NCBI GenBank assembly: GCA_029933495.1
Contig: JAOZOC010000081.1
Location: 2,012-10,039, forward strand
DNA: 8,028 nt
Direction of reading: 5' to 3'
From: Bacteroidales bacterium
Lineage (GTDB): Bacteria; Bacteroidota; Bacteroidia; Bacteroidales; JAADJA01
Of this stretch, positions 1 to 6,633 are shown piece by piece. Numbering within the stretch: the stretch's first letter is position 1; the number at the start of each line of letters is the position of its first letter. A program made the position numbers and the translations under genes. The notes under the pieces are model-generated. The model had not been told where the DNA came from, did not search any database, and worked only from the letters and a program-made list of their open reading frames with translations.

Positions 1-1530
1 TTGAACGGATTCGCCAGGGAATAAAACCTGATCTTCTCCAAGGCTTACTACAGGATTGGGATATTCAATAACCTCTACCTCATCAGAATCTTCACCACAA
101 TAATTTTTCATTGTTAGCTTATATGTACCTCCCTGTGTAACTGTATAAGTACTTTCGTTACTAAGTACATCGTTCCAGTAGTACTCAAAATCACCTTCCG
201 GAGCTGTCAGTGTAACGGTATCTCCTTCACAAATATCTTTGTCTCCGCCAAGATCAGCATTGGCAATCGGAAACATTGTAAGGATAGTTGTGTCTGTTGA
301 AGGACATCCGAATACGTATGAAGCATTTACCCAGTATGTACCTCCTTCGGTTGCATGCACTATTTGAGAAGTACTACCTGTACTCCATTCAAAATTGTCG
401 AAGCCATAACCTGCATCAAGAACAATAGTTTCTCCTTCACAGAAACTGGAATCAGGAATTAATTGTACATTATTAGCTACCTCTATGGAAATTGTATCTC
501 CACCGCCACAGCCATAAACATCTTCAACCTGAACAGAATATATTCCACTTTCATATACATTATAATATTGTGATGTTGTTCCGTCCTGCCAAGTCCAGCT
601 AATAAAACTATCTCCGGCATCAAGTGTTGTTGACTCACCCTGGCACATAGTCATATCATCACCAATGTCAACAATAACCGGAGGGTAGTAATTAACATAT
701 ATTGTATCATAACCTGTTCCACATCCTCCTTGCACAGCTACACTATAAAGCCCGGGTTGGGTTACAATATAAACTGAGTCCGATGAGCCGTTCTGCCATT
801 CATATTGGTAGCCTCCGGGAAGCCCTGTACTTAATGTATATGTCGTACCATAGCATAAAGTCATATCATCGCCAAGGCTGAAAGTGGGTGCATCATCATC
901 AACGCTGACCTGGATCGTGTCAAAAGTAGTGCAACCGTTAGCGTCGAATACCTGTACCCAGTAAGTTCCCGTTACTGTTACGTCATAAGTTTGATTATTC
1001 GAGCCGTCCTGCCAATAATAAGATTCAAATCCGGAACCTGCATCAAGTATTACAGTTTCTCCTATGCAAATAACAGTATCAATCCCAAGGTCAACAAAAA
1101 TGGGTGGGAAGAAGTTAACAGTAATCTGGTCTCCGGCAGTACATCCGTTAGGAGACATTACCTGTACCCAGTATGTGCCGGGTTCTGTAACAACAAAAAT
1201 TGAATCGGCAGAACCATCCTGCCACTGGTATGATGCAAAGCCTCCGCCTGCATGTAAAATAAGCGAGTCAGCACCACAAACAACTGTATCGTTACCAAGG
1301 TTAAGTTCAGGCATTGGAAGAACTACTATGGTAACCGAATCTTCAATAAAGCCCTCACACATATCTGTAACCTGAACTTTGTATGTTGTAGTCTCTTCAG
1401 GTGTAACCTCTATAGTGTCGTTCTCAACAGACGGTTCAACCCATTGGTAAAAGTAAGGAGATATTCCGTTAAATGCTTCTGTGACAAGTTCTACTGTCTG
1501 GCCTTCACAAATAGCCATATCAGGCGTTAT
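1..1530 (-). repeat. Protein-level tandem array of about 70-residue Ig-like units
   Basis: Within the large secreted protein, residues 390 onward are built of degenerate units. One longer first unit covers residues 390-466 (nt 1300-1530). Six units of 68-71 residues follow: 467-536 (1090-1299), 537-607 (877-1089), 608-677 (667-876), 678-745 (463-666), 746-815 (253-462) and 816-885 (43-252). An eighth is cut by the window edge (1-42). The consensus is LGxDxxxCxGExxxLDAGxxFxxYxWQDGS, then a TYWVQV strand and a GC. Each complete unit carries two cysteines: C397/C447, C474/C519, C544/C589, C615/C659, C685/C730, C753/C798 and C823/C867. Divergence between units is high, but 15 bases (TACCTGTACCCAGTA on the plus strand) are identical at 949-963 and 1159-1173, exactly 210 bp apart. 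This fits old duplication of an Ig-like module. Confidence 0.9.
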
Positions 1531-2697
1531 TGAAAGTACCATATCAACATAATCGACAATGATAAACTCAACAGTGTCGTATCTAACCGAGCAGCCAAGT
1601 TCATTTGTTATGATAAATATAAGAGTTTCATCACCTTCAAGTATTCCGTCTTTTATGGGTGCAACATGAATAAATGCACTGTCATTTCCATCTTCAATGG
1701 TTATCGAAGTTGGAATTGGATCTTCAAAATCTAAATCCGGATCGGCAGTACCTGTTATTTCATAATTAATCGTAATTGGCGCATAACTCGAATTTGGCAG
1801 TCTGAAAATGATATCAGCTTCAACACATCCTTCAACCATATTGTCAGATACTCCTTCCGGAGTTGGCTCTGCTTCAACTTCAATTTTAGGACTTTCAAAA
1901 CTGTTTTCTTCAAGGAAAACTCCTGAGTCAAAAATATGATCACCTGCGTCGGCAACAGCCATCTTAATATGATATGTTTCGCAGGGGATAACCCTTATCC
2001 AGGCAGTCAGTACAGCAGTAAATCCATCATATTCCAGAGTCATACCGCCGGTGTTATCAACATAATATTCACAATGTGTGCAAGGCCCAGTAGGAATAAT
2101 ATCACACGATGAATAACCGTAATTAACATTATTGATAGCTATAGGAATGTTTGTGCCAGGTATCAGTGCGACATTCTCATTACTGTAATAACCTCCATTG
2201 GGGTCAGGACCGGATACAAAATAACCGAAGACATCGTTAAAAGTTGAAAAGACATAATCGTTATACTCTTCAGAACCAAAAACATATTTAAAGCGTAATG
2301 TGTCTGATTCAGGTACAAAATCAAATTGTAAAACCGAAGCATCATAGGTCGAAACACCGGCTAATCCGGTAAGTGTAGCATCTCCAGACATTCCGTTATT
2401 TGAGCCGGCAGAACAAGATGCAGGACCATTTGGACCGGGAATAACATATCCGGCACCAGATGTTAAAAATATCCCACTTTCAATACCGAGATTTGTTGTG
2501 CTTCCGTTTGTAAAGATTCCTCTTGCCGAATTAGCTCCCGTGTATTGAACATTGTCGAATACAACGCCTTCACCAACAATATTCTCTACCATTGCCATAG
2601 GTTCTACTCCTGACTGGATGTTGATTTGAGCCGATATTTTATTGCTGATTGTAACTAATATTGCAAATACAAGTAAAACAGTAATTCTTCTATTCAT
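1..2697 (-). CDS. Giant secreted choice-of-anchor L / Calx-beta / Ig-like repeat protein (3' end beyond the window)
   Basis: Open from an ATG at 2697 to the window edge, 899 codons with no stop, so the C-terminus is missing. Residues 1-23 form a signal peptide (basic MNRR, hydrophobic core, cleavage near ISA|Q). Residues about 33-268 match the choice-of-anchor L domain: FGSEEYNDYVF begins at 140 and DSGVFLEENSF lies at 257-267, both hallmarks of the family. Residues about 270-387 look like a Calx-beta domain (acidic, EGDETL at 355-359 and just before). From about residue 390 an array of Ig-like units follows, each with a paired-cysteine pattern and motifs such as WQDGS and GTYWVQV. Proteins of this build in Bacteroidota are usually surface-exposed or released and often end in a T9SS sorting domain, which would lie off the left edge; that is inference. 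The likely role is adhesion or matrix binding, not enzymatic. The nearest upstream ATG at 2704 reaches a stop within a few codons, which supports the 2697 start. The 224-bp upstream spacer suggests its own promoter. Confidence 0.93.
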   Translation of the reverse strand, partial: MNRRITVLLVFAILVTISNKISAQINIQSGVEPMAMVENIVGEGVVFDNVQYTGANSARGIFTNGSTTNLGIESGIFLTSGAGYVIPGPNGPASCSAGSNNGMSGDATLTGLAGVSTYDASVLQFDFVPESDTLRFKYVFGSEEYNDYVFSTFNDVFGYFVSGPDPNGGYYSNENVALIPGTNIPIAINNVNYGYSSCDIIPTGPCTHCEYYVDNTGGMTLEYDGFTAVLTAWIRVIPCETYHIKMAVADAGDHIFDSGVFLEENSFESPKIEVEAEPTPEGVSDNMVEGCVEADIIFRLPNSSYAPITINYEITGTADPDLDFEDPIPTSITIEDGNDSAFIHVAPIKDGILEGDETLIFIITNELGCSVRYDTVEFIIVDYVDMVLSITPDMAICEGQTVELVTEAFNGISPYFYQWVEPSVENDTIEVTPEETTTYKVQVTDMCEGFIEDSVTIVVLPMPELNLGNDTVVCGADSLILHAGGGFASYQWQDGSADSIFVVTEPGTYWVQVMSPNGCTAGDQITVNFFPPIFVDLGIDTVICIGETVILDAGSGFESYYWQDGSNNQTYDVTVTGTYWVQVFDANGCTTFDTIQVSVDDDAPTFSLGDDMTLCYGTTYTLSTGLPGGYQYEWQNGSSDSVYIVTQPGLYSVAVQGGCGTGYDTIYVNYYPPVIVDIGDDMTMCQGESTTLDAGDSFISWTWQDGTTSQYYNVYESGIYSVQVEDVYGCGGGDTISIEVANNVQLIPDSSFCEGETIVLDAGYGFDNFEWSTGSTSQIVHATEGGTYWVNASYVFGCPSTDTTILTMFPIANADLGGDKDICEGDTVTLTAPEGDFEYYWNDVLSNESTYTVTQGGTYKLTMKNYCGEDSDEVEVIEYPNPVVSLGEDQVLFPGESVQ

Positions 2698-2818
2698 TGC
2701 GCATGTTTTGAAAAGGCAAGTTAACTAATTGTTTTTTAGATATATGTCACATTAGTCCTTGCAGTTTTTATTACTCTGATTATTAAGACATAAAAAGAAA
2801 CAGAAAAGTTGCCTCTTA

Positions 2819-2840
2819 CTTATTAACATTCTTATTAACA
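2819..2840 (-). repeat. Tandem 10-bp direct repeat upstream of the large secreted protein gene
   Basis: On the minus strand TGTTAATAAG occurs twice, at 2840-2831 and 2828-2819, separated by AA, giving a 12-bp period. It lies between the candidate -7 box at 2857-2864 and the start codon at 2697, so it would fall in the leader just after the transcription start. It could bind a regulator or be chance in AT-rich DNA; function is unknown. Confidence 0.5.
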
Positions 2841-2856
2841 CTAGAATTTTACATTA

Positions 2857-2864
2857 CAAAGATA
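2857..2864 (-). promoter_or_regulatory. Candidate Bacteroidota -7 promoter element for the large secreted protein gene
   Basis: The minus strand reads TATCTTTG, an exact fit to the Bacteroidota -7 consensus TAnnTTTG. No clear TTTG -33 element is present; the best candidate is a weak TTTA about 18 bp upstream. If used, the leader would be about 150 nt long. The rest of the 2698-2921 spacer shows no gene, RNA or obvious terminator hairpin. Confidence 0.4.
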
Positions 2865-2921
2865 TACAATTTTTATAAATTCTAAATAATTCAATAAATT
2901 CGATTGTGAAAAGAAGTCCTG

Positions 2922-3887
2922 TTAGGATTCTTCGGCTGTTCGTGAGAGGTAGTGCGTTTTCGAAGCTTCCTGCAAAGTCTTATCCTTTTTTGCACCCTGA
3001 ATACTGGCATTGAGTTCAAAGCCGATTAGCAGAATGAAAGAGTTTATGTAAATCCACAATAAGATAATCAGCAGTGTTCCAATTGAGCCATACAAGGCAT
3101 TATAGCTTGAAAAATTCTGAACATAAAAATTAAAACCCAACATTGTGACAATTGATAAAACAGTCGCTAATGTGGAACCAGCCGAAATAAATCTAAACTT
3201 GCTGTCCTTGGCAGGTGCAAGATAGTAGATAAATGAAATTGTGAAGAAAAGATTCGCAATTAGTATGATCCATTTTACAGCCTGAATTAGAAAGAATGTA
3301 AGCCAGTTTGTTAATAGCTGATGATCAAATAAATAATTAATTATACTTGATCCTAATGTTATCAGACCAATTGATATTACTAATATTATGCTGATAATGA
3401 AGAAAAGTAAAATGGCAATTAACCTTTGCTTTATAAGTGTTCGTGTTTCAATTGTATGATAGGTTGTATTAAAGGCCTGAATGAGATTGTCAATTCCATT
3501 TGTTGCGAAAACAAGGGTAAGAACAAATGTGAAAGATAGTAGTCCTCCCCTTGGTCGGTTGATGATGTCATTAAGAGTATCCCTTATTAAATCATTTGCC
3601 GTGTCTGGAGTAATTTGTTGTATCAGATCAAGTAATATGACGTGGAAATTCTCAATTGGAATAAATGGTATCAATGTGAAAAATGTAATTATCATTGGGA
3701 AAATTGCAAGAAAGAAACTAAAAGCAATTGATGATGCCCGCGCAGATAATGAGCCATTTACAATACCCCTTACAAAGAATACCCCAACATCATAAAGCGG
3801 AATGCCGTCAAATCCAGGCAAAACCATCTTTTTTAGACGATGTGTTATTTTTGTGACCAGCTTTGAGTTAAGGATTCTTTCCCACAT
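2922..3887 (-). CDS. yihY: YihY/BrkB family inner-membrane protein
   Basis: 321 residues, the usual size for the YihY/virulence factor BrkB family, which was once miscalled ribonuclease BN. About six membrane segments can be read: roughly residues 51-77, 115-137, 155-180, 200-225, 233-255 and 268-292. Family signatures are ARASSIAFSFFLAIFP at 49-64, the NGIDNLIQAFN stretch at 130-140, and YNALYGSIGTL leading into WIYINSFILLIGFELNA at 262-294. The N-terminal 45 residues and the C-terminal tail from 298 are hydrophilic. The molecular function of the family is not settled; transport or envelope roles have been proposed. The ATG at 3887 sits 6 bp after the nadC stop, so the two are surely cotranscribed, with this gene last in the operon. 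The family assignment is confident, the function is not. Confidence 0.93.
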   Translation of the reverse strand: MWERILNSKLVTKITHRLKKMVLPGFDGIPLYDVGVFFVRGIVNGSLSARASSIAFSFFLAIFPMIITFFTLIPFIPIENFHVILLDLIQQITPDTANDLIRDTLNDIINRPRGGLLSFTFVLTLVFATNGIDNLIQAFNTTYHTIETRTLIKQRLIAILLFFIISIILVISIGLITLGSSIINYLFDHQLLTNWLTFFLIQAVKWIILIANLFFTISFIYYLAPAKDSKFRFISAGSTLATVLSIVTMLGFNFYVQNFSSYNALYGSIGTLLIILLWIYINSFILLIGFELNASIQGAKKDKTLQEASKTHYLSRTAEES

Positions 3888-3893
3888 AAATAA

Positions 3894-4730
3894 TTATTTA
3901 ACAGCCAGAAGGCTCATGTCAAGGCTTTTTATATGATGAGTAAGTGCTCCTACAGAGATATAGTCAACCCCTGTTTCAGCATATCTCCTGATTGTCTTTT
4001 CTGTAATTCCTCCTGAAGCTTCGGTCTCATATTTTCCATCAATAATGACAATAGCCGTATTAAGATTTTCCGGAGTGAAATTATCAAGCATTATTCTGTC
4101 AATTCCACCATGATTTAGCACAATCTCCAGCTCTTTAAGATTCTTAACTTCAATCTCAATTTTCAAATTTCTATTTTTATCTGTGAGATATTTTTTTGTC
4201 GATTCTATGGCCGGAACTATACCACCGGCAAAATCAATATGATTATCTTTTATCATTATCATATCGTACAACCCCATTCGATGGTTTTCTCCACCTCCTA
4301 CATTAACAGAATATTTTTCCAGCTCACGAAGTAATGGTGTTGTTTTTCGGGTATCCAGCAATTTGGTTTTCAGGCCTGCAATCAGAGATGCCAGTTTGTT
4401 CGTGTATGTTGCAATCCCGCTCATTCTTTGCATGAAATTAAGAGCAAGCCTTTCAGCTGAAAGAATAGAAATGGAGCACCCCTCAACTGTGAAAACAATA
4501 TCACCGGGTCTTACTTCAGAACCATCTGAAATCAGTTTTTTAAATACTAAACGATTGTCTGTTTTTGAGAATACCATTTCTGCAATATCAACACCAGCAA
4601 GAATTCCCGGTTCTTTTATTACAAGATGAGCCTTACCTGTTTCGTCGGCAGGAATGGTTGCCAGAGATGTATGATCACCGTCACCAATGTCCTCAATAAT
4701 TGCCTCTTCGATAATTCTGTCAATGTTCAT
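3894..4730 (-). CDS. nadC: Nicotinate-nucleotide pyrophosphorylase (carboxylating), quinolinate phosphoribosyltransferase
   Basis: 278 residues, full length for NadC. The enzyme converts quinolinate and PRPP to nicotinate mononucleotide, CO2 and pyrophosphate, the third step of de novo NAD synthesis from aspartate in the cytosol. Landmarks are EDIGDGDHT at 13-21, SAERLALNFMQRMSGIAT at 91-108, DTRKTTP at 126-132, GGGENHRMGLYD at 145-156, KDNH at 161-164, IEVKN at 193-197, MLDN at 214-217, SGGI at 239-242 and SVGALTH at 259-265. These include the conserved Arg, His and Lys residues that bind quinolinate and phosphate, so it should be active. It is the middle gene of a three-gene operon with 6-bp gaps on both sides. 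nadA and nadB are not in the window. The start at 4730 is supported by alignment with family N-termini and by the short gap. Confidence 0.98.
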   Translation of the reverse strand: MNIDRIIEEAIIEDIGDGDHTSLATIPADETGKAHLVIKEPGILAGVDIAEMVFSKTDNRLVFKKLISDGSEVRPGDIVFTVEGCSISILSAERLALNFMQRMSGIATYTNKLASLIAGLKTKLLDTRKTTPLLRELEKYSVNVGGGENHRMGLYDMIMIKDNHIDFAGGIVPAIESTKKYLTDKNRNLKIEIEVKNLKELEIVLNHGGIDRIMLDNFTPENLNTAIVIIDGKYETEASGGITEKTIRRYAETGVDYISVGALTHHIKSLDMSLLAVK

Positions 4731-4736
4731 AGCTAA

Positions 4737-5141
4737 TTATTCCTCTTCAAACTGTAAAATGTGAATCCGTAACTCTGAATTGATTTTTTTTAAAAGGATA
4801 TAAACTCTGAATTCCTTTTTTTCGCTATTGTATGATCCGATAATATACTCCGAGCTGTTTTTTGAAGAGCCTTCATGAATTATTTTGAAAGATTTTGGTG
4901 GATACTTTTTGAAAAAATCCTTTAAAATTTGTTTTGCCTGTGTTTTGCTGTAATTGCCATCTGTTTTGCCAATCTGGAGATCAATGGTTGTGTTGAAATT
5001 GTCTGCAAGTTTCAGATAATCACCTTTTTGGATTGCTGTTATAATCTCCTTATTATTTGTTTTATCTTGCGATAAAGCAAAATTCCAGAGTGTGGAAACA
5101 AGTAAAATAGATAATATTGATGTTAATTTTATTAATTTCAT
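4737..5141 (-). CDS. DUF4783-like small exported protein
   Basis: 134 residues from the chosen ATG at 5141. Residues 1-24 are a signal peptide (MKLIKL, hydrophobic core, cleavage near ALS|Q); no lipobox cysteine is present. The mature part resembles DUF4783, a Bacteroidota family with an NTF2/lumazine-binding-like look: NKEIITAIQKGD at 30-41, LADNFN at 45-50, the YSKTQAKQILKDFFKKYPP block at 64-82, a central strand IIHEG at 87-91, then FRVYILLKK at 111-119. An in-frame ATG at 5198 would add 19 polar and mixed residues ahead of the signal peptide. It also lies upstream of the predicted transcription start near 5173, so 5141 is preferred. The gene directly precedes nadC, an arrangement I recall as recurrent in Bacteroidota. 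Its function is unknown; a periplasmic role is inferred from the signal peptide. Confidence 0.85.
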   Translation of the reverse strand: MKLIKLTSILSILLVSTLWNFALSQDKTNNKEIITAIQKGDYLKLADNFNTTIDLQIGKTDGNYSKTQAKQILKDFFKKYPPKSFKIIHEGSSKNSSEYIIGSYNSEKKEFRVYILLKKINSELRIHILQFEEE

Positions 5142-5179
5142 ATCGCCAGTTTTAAGCTTCTGTTTTGCAAAAACTAATC

Positions 5180-5187
5180 CAAAAGTA
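5180..5187 (-). promoter_or_regulatory. Candidate -7 promoter element for the DUF4783-nadC-yihY operon
   Basis: The minus strand reads TACTTTTG, matching TAnnTTTG. Transcription would start near 5173, giving a leader of about 30 nt to the ATG at 5141. No good TTTG -33 element is seen at the usual distance. The position argues against the longer start at 5198. Confidence 0.45.
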
Positions 5188-5237
5188 ATCATTATCATTT
5201 GAATAATATGTAAAAAAAATCAGTAAATAATTTTATG

Positions 5238-5245
5238 TACATTTG
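5238..5245 (+). promoter_or_regulatory. Candidate -7 promoter element for the SDR gene
   Basis: TACATTTG matches the Bacteroidota TAnnTTTG element and lies 30 bp before the ATG at 5276, implying a leader of about 24 nt. A TTTG at 5198-5201 is too far upstream to pair with it, so the -33 element is not identified. Together with the box at 5180-5187 it makes a compact divergent promoter region. Confidence 0.45.
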
Positions 5246-5275
5246 TTGAAGGTTTTTTGTTAGAAATTTTATACT

Positions 5276-5977
5276 ATGAATATAATAGTTACAGGCGCAA
5301 GCAGGGGAATAGGCTTCGCTACGGTAAAGTCATTTGCTAAAGCTGGAAATAATAAAATTATTGCTATAGCAAGGTCAGGGGATAAATTGGATAACCTGAA
5401 AAATGTGTGCAGGAAAATAAATCCTGATGCCGAGGTAATTCCATTACCAGTTGATATTGGAAGCGATGAGACCGAGAAAGTTTTAGTACGAGTCATAAAT
5501 GAGGTTGGGAATATCAGTGTCCTTGTGAATAATGCGGGCAAAATGATAAATAAGCCCTTTAAAGATTTATGCAACAGTGATTTTGACGATTTATTCAATA
5601 TCAATGTCAAGAGTGTGTATAGAATTATTAAAATATTGTTGCCATTCTTCAATGCTAATGCTCATATTATAAATATAAGTAGTATGGGAGGAGTTCAGGG
5701 GAGTGTGAAATTTCCGGGACTTTCACTTTACAGCGCAAGCAAGGGTGCAGTTGCCATTTTGACCGAAGCTTTGGCAGAAGAATTTAAGGATGACAGCATT
5801 GCCGTTAATTGCCTGGCACTTGGTGCTGTTCAGACCGAAATGCTGGAAGAGGCATTCCCGGGTTATAAAGCTCCTTTAGCAGCAGAGGCTATGGGGAAGT
5901 ACATTGCTGACTTTGCCTTAAACGGAAATAAATATTATAATGGCAAGATCCTTCCTGTTTCGTTGTCTACTCCTTGA
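5276..5977 (+). CDS. Short-chain dehydrogenase/reductase (SDR) family oxidoreductase
   Basis: 233 residues, a classical SDR length. The Rossmann fold shows the nucleotide loop TGASRGIG at 6-13, an acidic VD at 59-60, NNAG at 85-88 and N110. The catalytic part has the ISS serines at 134-136 and YSASK at 152-156, giving Tyr152 and Lys156. Arg33 and Ser34, after the second strand (IAIARSG), hint at NADP(H) preference, but this is only inference. The serine-to-tyrosine spacing is 16, three more than the usual 13, through a GSVKFPGLSLY loop that I recall from related Bacteroidota SDRs. The substrate cannot be read from sequence. The closest functional labels would be 3-oxoacyl-ACP reductase-like or sepiapterin reductase-like. 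It diverges from the nadC operon and is followed 114 bp later by the RseC-like gene, probably a separate unit. Confidence 0.95.
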   Translation: MNIIVTGASRGIGFATVKSFAKAGNNKIIAIARSGDKLDNLKNVCRKINPDAEVIPLPVDIGSDETEKVLVRVINEVGNISVLVNNAGKMINKPFKDLCNSDFDDLFNINVKSVYRIIKILLPFFNANAHIINISSMGGVQGSVKFPGLSLYSASKGAVAILTEALAEEFKDDSIAVNCLALGAVQTEMLEEAFPGYKAPLAAEAMGKYIADFALNGNKYYNGKILPVSLSTP

Positions 5978-6028
5978 TTAGTATAATTAGAAAAGGCGGA
6001 TTTAAAGAAAACAGAAACAAAATACCTG

Positions 6029-6054
6029 TATCTTTGTTCCTTATTTCAAAGATA
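6029..6054. repeat. Inverted repeat upstream of the RseC-like gene
   Basis: TATCTTTG at 6029-6036 and CAAAGATA at 6047-6054 form a perfect 8-bp inverted repeat around a 10-nt spacer, followed by a T-rich run at 6057-6061. It overlaps the promoter candidate, so it may be an operator. Alternatively it could be a weak AT-rich hairpin terminating the SDR transcript. Confidence 0.55.
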
Positions 6055-6062
6055 TATTTTTG
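6033..6062 (+). promoter_or_regulatory. Candidate promoter (-33 TTTG, -7 TATTTTTG) for the RseC-like gene
   Basis: TTTG at 6033-6036 and TATTTTTG at 6055-6062 are spaced by 18 bp, close to the Bacteroidota TTTG/TAnnTTTG arrangement. Transcription would begin near 6069, about 23 nt before the ATG at 6092. TATCTTTG at 6029-6036 is an alternative -7 element with a longer leader. This is the best two-box promoter match I found in the window. Confidence 0.5.
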
Positions 6063-6091
6063 TTTGAATATTAAATGTTTCTGATTTTTAG

Positions 6092-6532
6092 ATGAAAGAC
6101 GATTATCAAAATACTGAGTGCGAAATTGATTCGATTGTTCATAATGGAATTGTAAAAGATATTGATGATTCATATTACTATGTTTCAATCATTGCCCAGT
6201 CGGCTTGTGTCTCATGCCAGGTTAAGGGTGCCTGCAATGTGAATGATATGCAGGAAGAGATTATCGAGGTTCCTGTTTCAGGAAACCGGATATATAGTGT
6301 TGGAGACAGCGTTGAGATACTTATGGGGAAATCTATGGGAAAAAGGGCGGTCTTTCTTGGTTATATTCTTCCATTTATTATCTTATTTGTAACATTAATT
6401 ATCTCTTTGAATATATTTGACGACGAAGGAATTGCAGGACTCCTGGCTTTCGGAATTCTTATACCGTACTATTTTATTCTCTATTTATTAAAAGACAAAC
6501 TCAGGAACTCTTTTGAATTCAGGCTTCGGTAA
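6092..6532 (+). CDS. rseC: SoxR-reducing system RseC/MucC family protein
   Basis: 146 residues, typical for the family. The N-terminal soluble part has the HNGIV motif at 17-21 and a cysteine cluster CVSCQVKGAC at 39-48 (C39, C42, C48), the RseC signature that may bind a metal or Fe-S cluster. VGDSVEILM at 70-78 closes the soluble domain. Two membrane segments follow, about 86-107 and 113-134, with basic residues between the second segment and the C-terminus. In E. coli RseC belongs to the rpoE-rseABC operon and helps reduce SoxR along with Rsx/Rnf. In many Bacteroidota the homolog is the first gene of the rnf electron-transport operon. Here the next gene is instead a secreted protein, so it appears unlinked. 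Family assignment is firm; its electron-transfer role in this host is inferred. Confidence 0.92.
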   Translation: MKDDYQNTECEIDSIVHNGIVKDIDDSYYYVSIIAQSACVSCQVKGACNVNDMQEEIIEVPVSGNRIYSVGDSVEILMGKSMGKRAVFLGYILPFIILFVTLIISLNIFDDEGIAGLLAFGILIPYYFILYLLKDKLRNSFEFRLR

Positions 6533-6562
6533 TTATTTTCCTGTTACTTAATAAAACCAAGG

Positions 6563-6633
6563 TGTTAATTTTTTGTTAATTTCTGTAAGGAATCAAAACA
6601 AATTGCACCTAATATATGTTAATTAGTGTTATC
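6563..6633 (+). repeat. Clustered TGTTA(AT) motifs upstream of the right-edge secreted protein gene
   Basis: TGTTAAT occurs at 6563-6569, 6574-6580 and 6617-6623, with a related TGTTATC at 6627-6633. All lie in the 124-bp spacer before the ATG at 6657. The first two are 11 bp apart, about one helical turn. The same heptamer is the core of the tandem repeat ahead of the other secreted protein gene. The spacer has no clear TAnnTTTG box and no gene. A regulatory role is speculative because the DNA is AT-rich. Confidence 0.4.

Noticed and set aside
43..1299. Regular spacing of about 210 bp that could suggest a CRISPR or DNA satellite
   Set aside because: The period equals 70 codons, unit sequences differ strongly at DNA level, and the reading frame is open throughout, so it is a protein-domain repeat.
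991..1375. Two overlapping plus-strand open frames within the repeat region
   Set aside because: They lie antisense to the continuous 899-codon secreted protein, resemble no protein, and are explained by the codon composition of the opposite strand.
2698..2921. Possible small RNA or terminator in the spacer
   Set aside because: No stable GC-rich hairpin with a T-run, and no recognisable RNA family, could be seen by eye.
3481..3795. Plus-strand open frame of 104 codons
   Set aside because: It is antisense to the YihY-family gene, which has clear family motifs and fits the operon.
5142..5198. Upstream in-frame start that lengthens the DUF4783-like protein by 19 residues
   Set aside because: It would put a non-signal stretch ahead of a clear signal peptide, and it precedes the predicted transcription start.
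5269..5652. Minus-strand open frame of 127 codons with hydrophobic stretches
   Set aside because: It is fully antisense to the SDR gene, whose catalytic motifs are intact; the hydrophobic look is a shadow of that reading frame.
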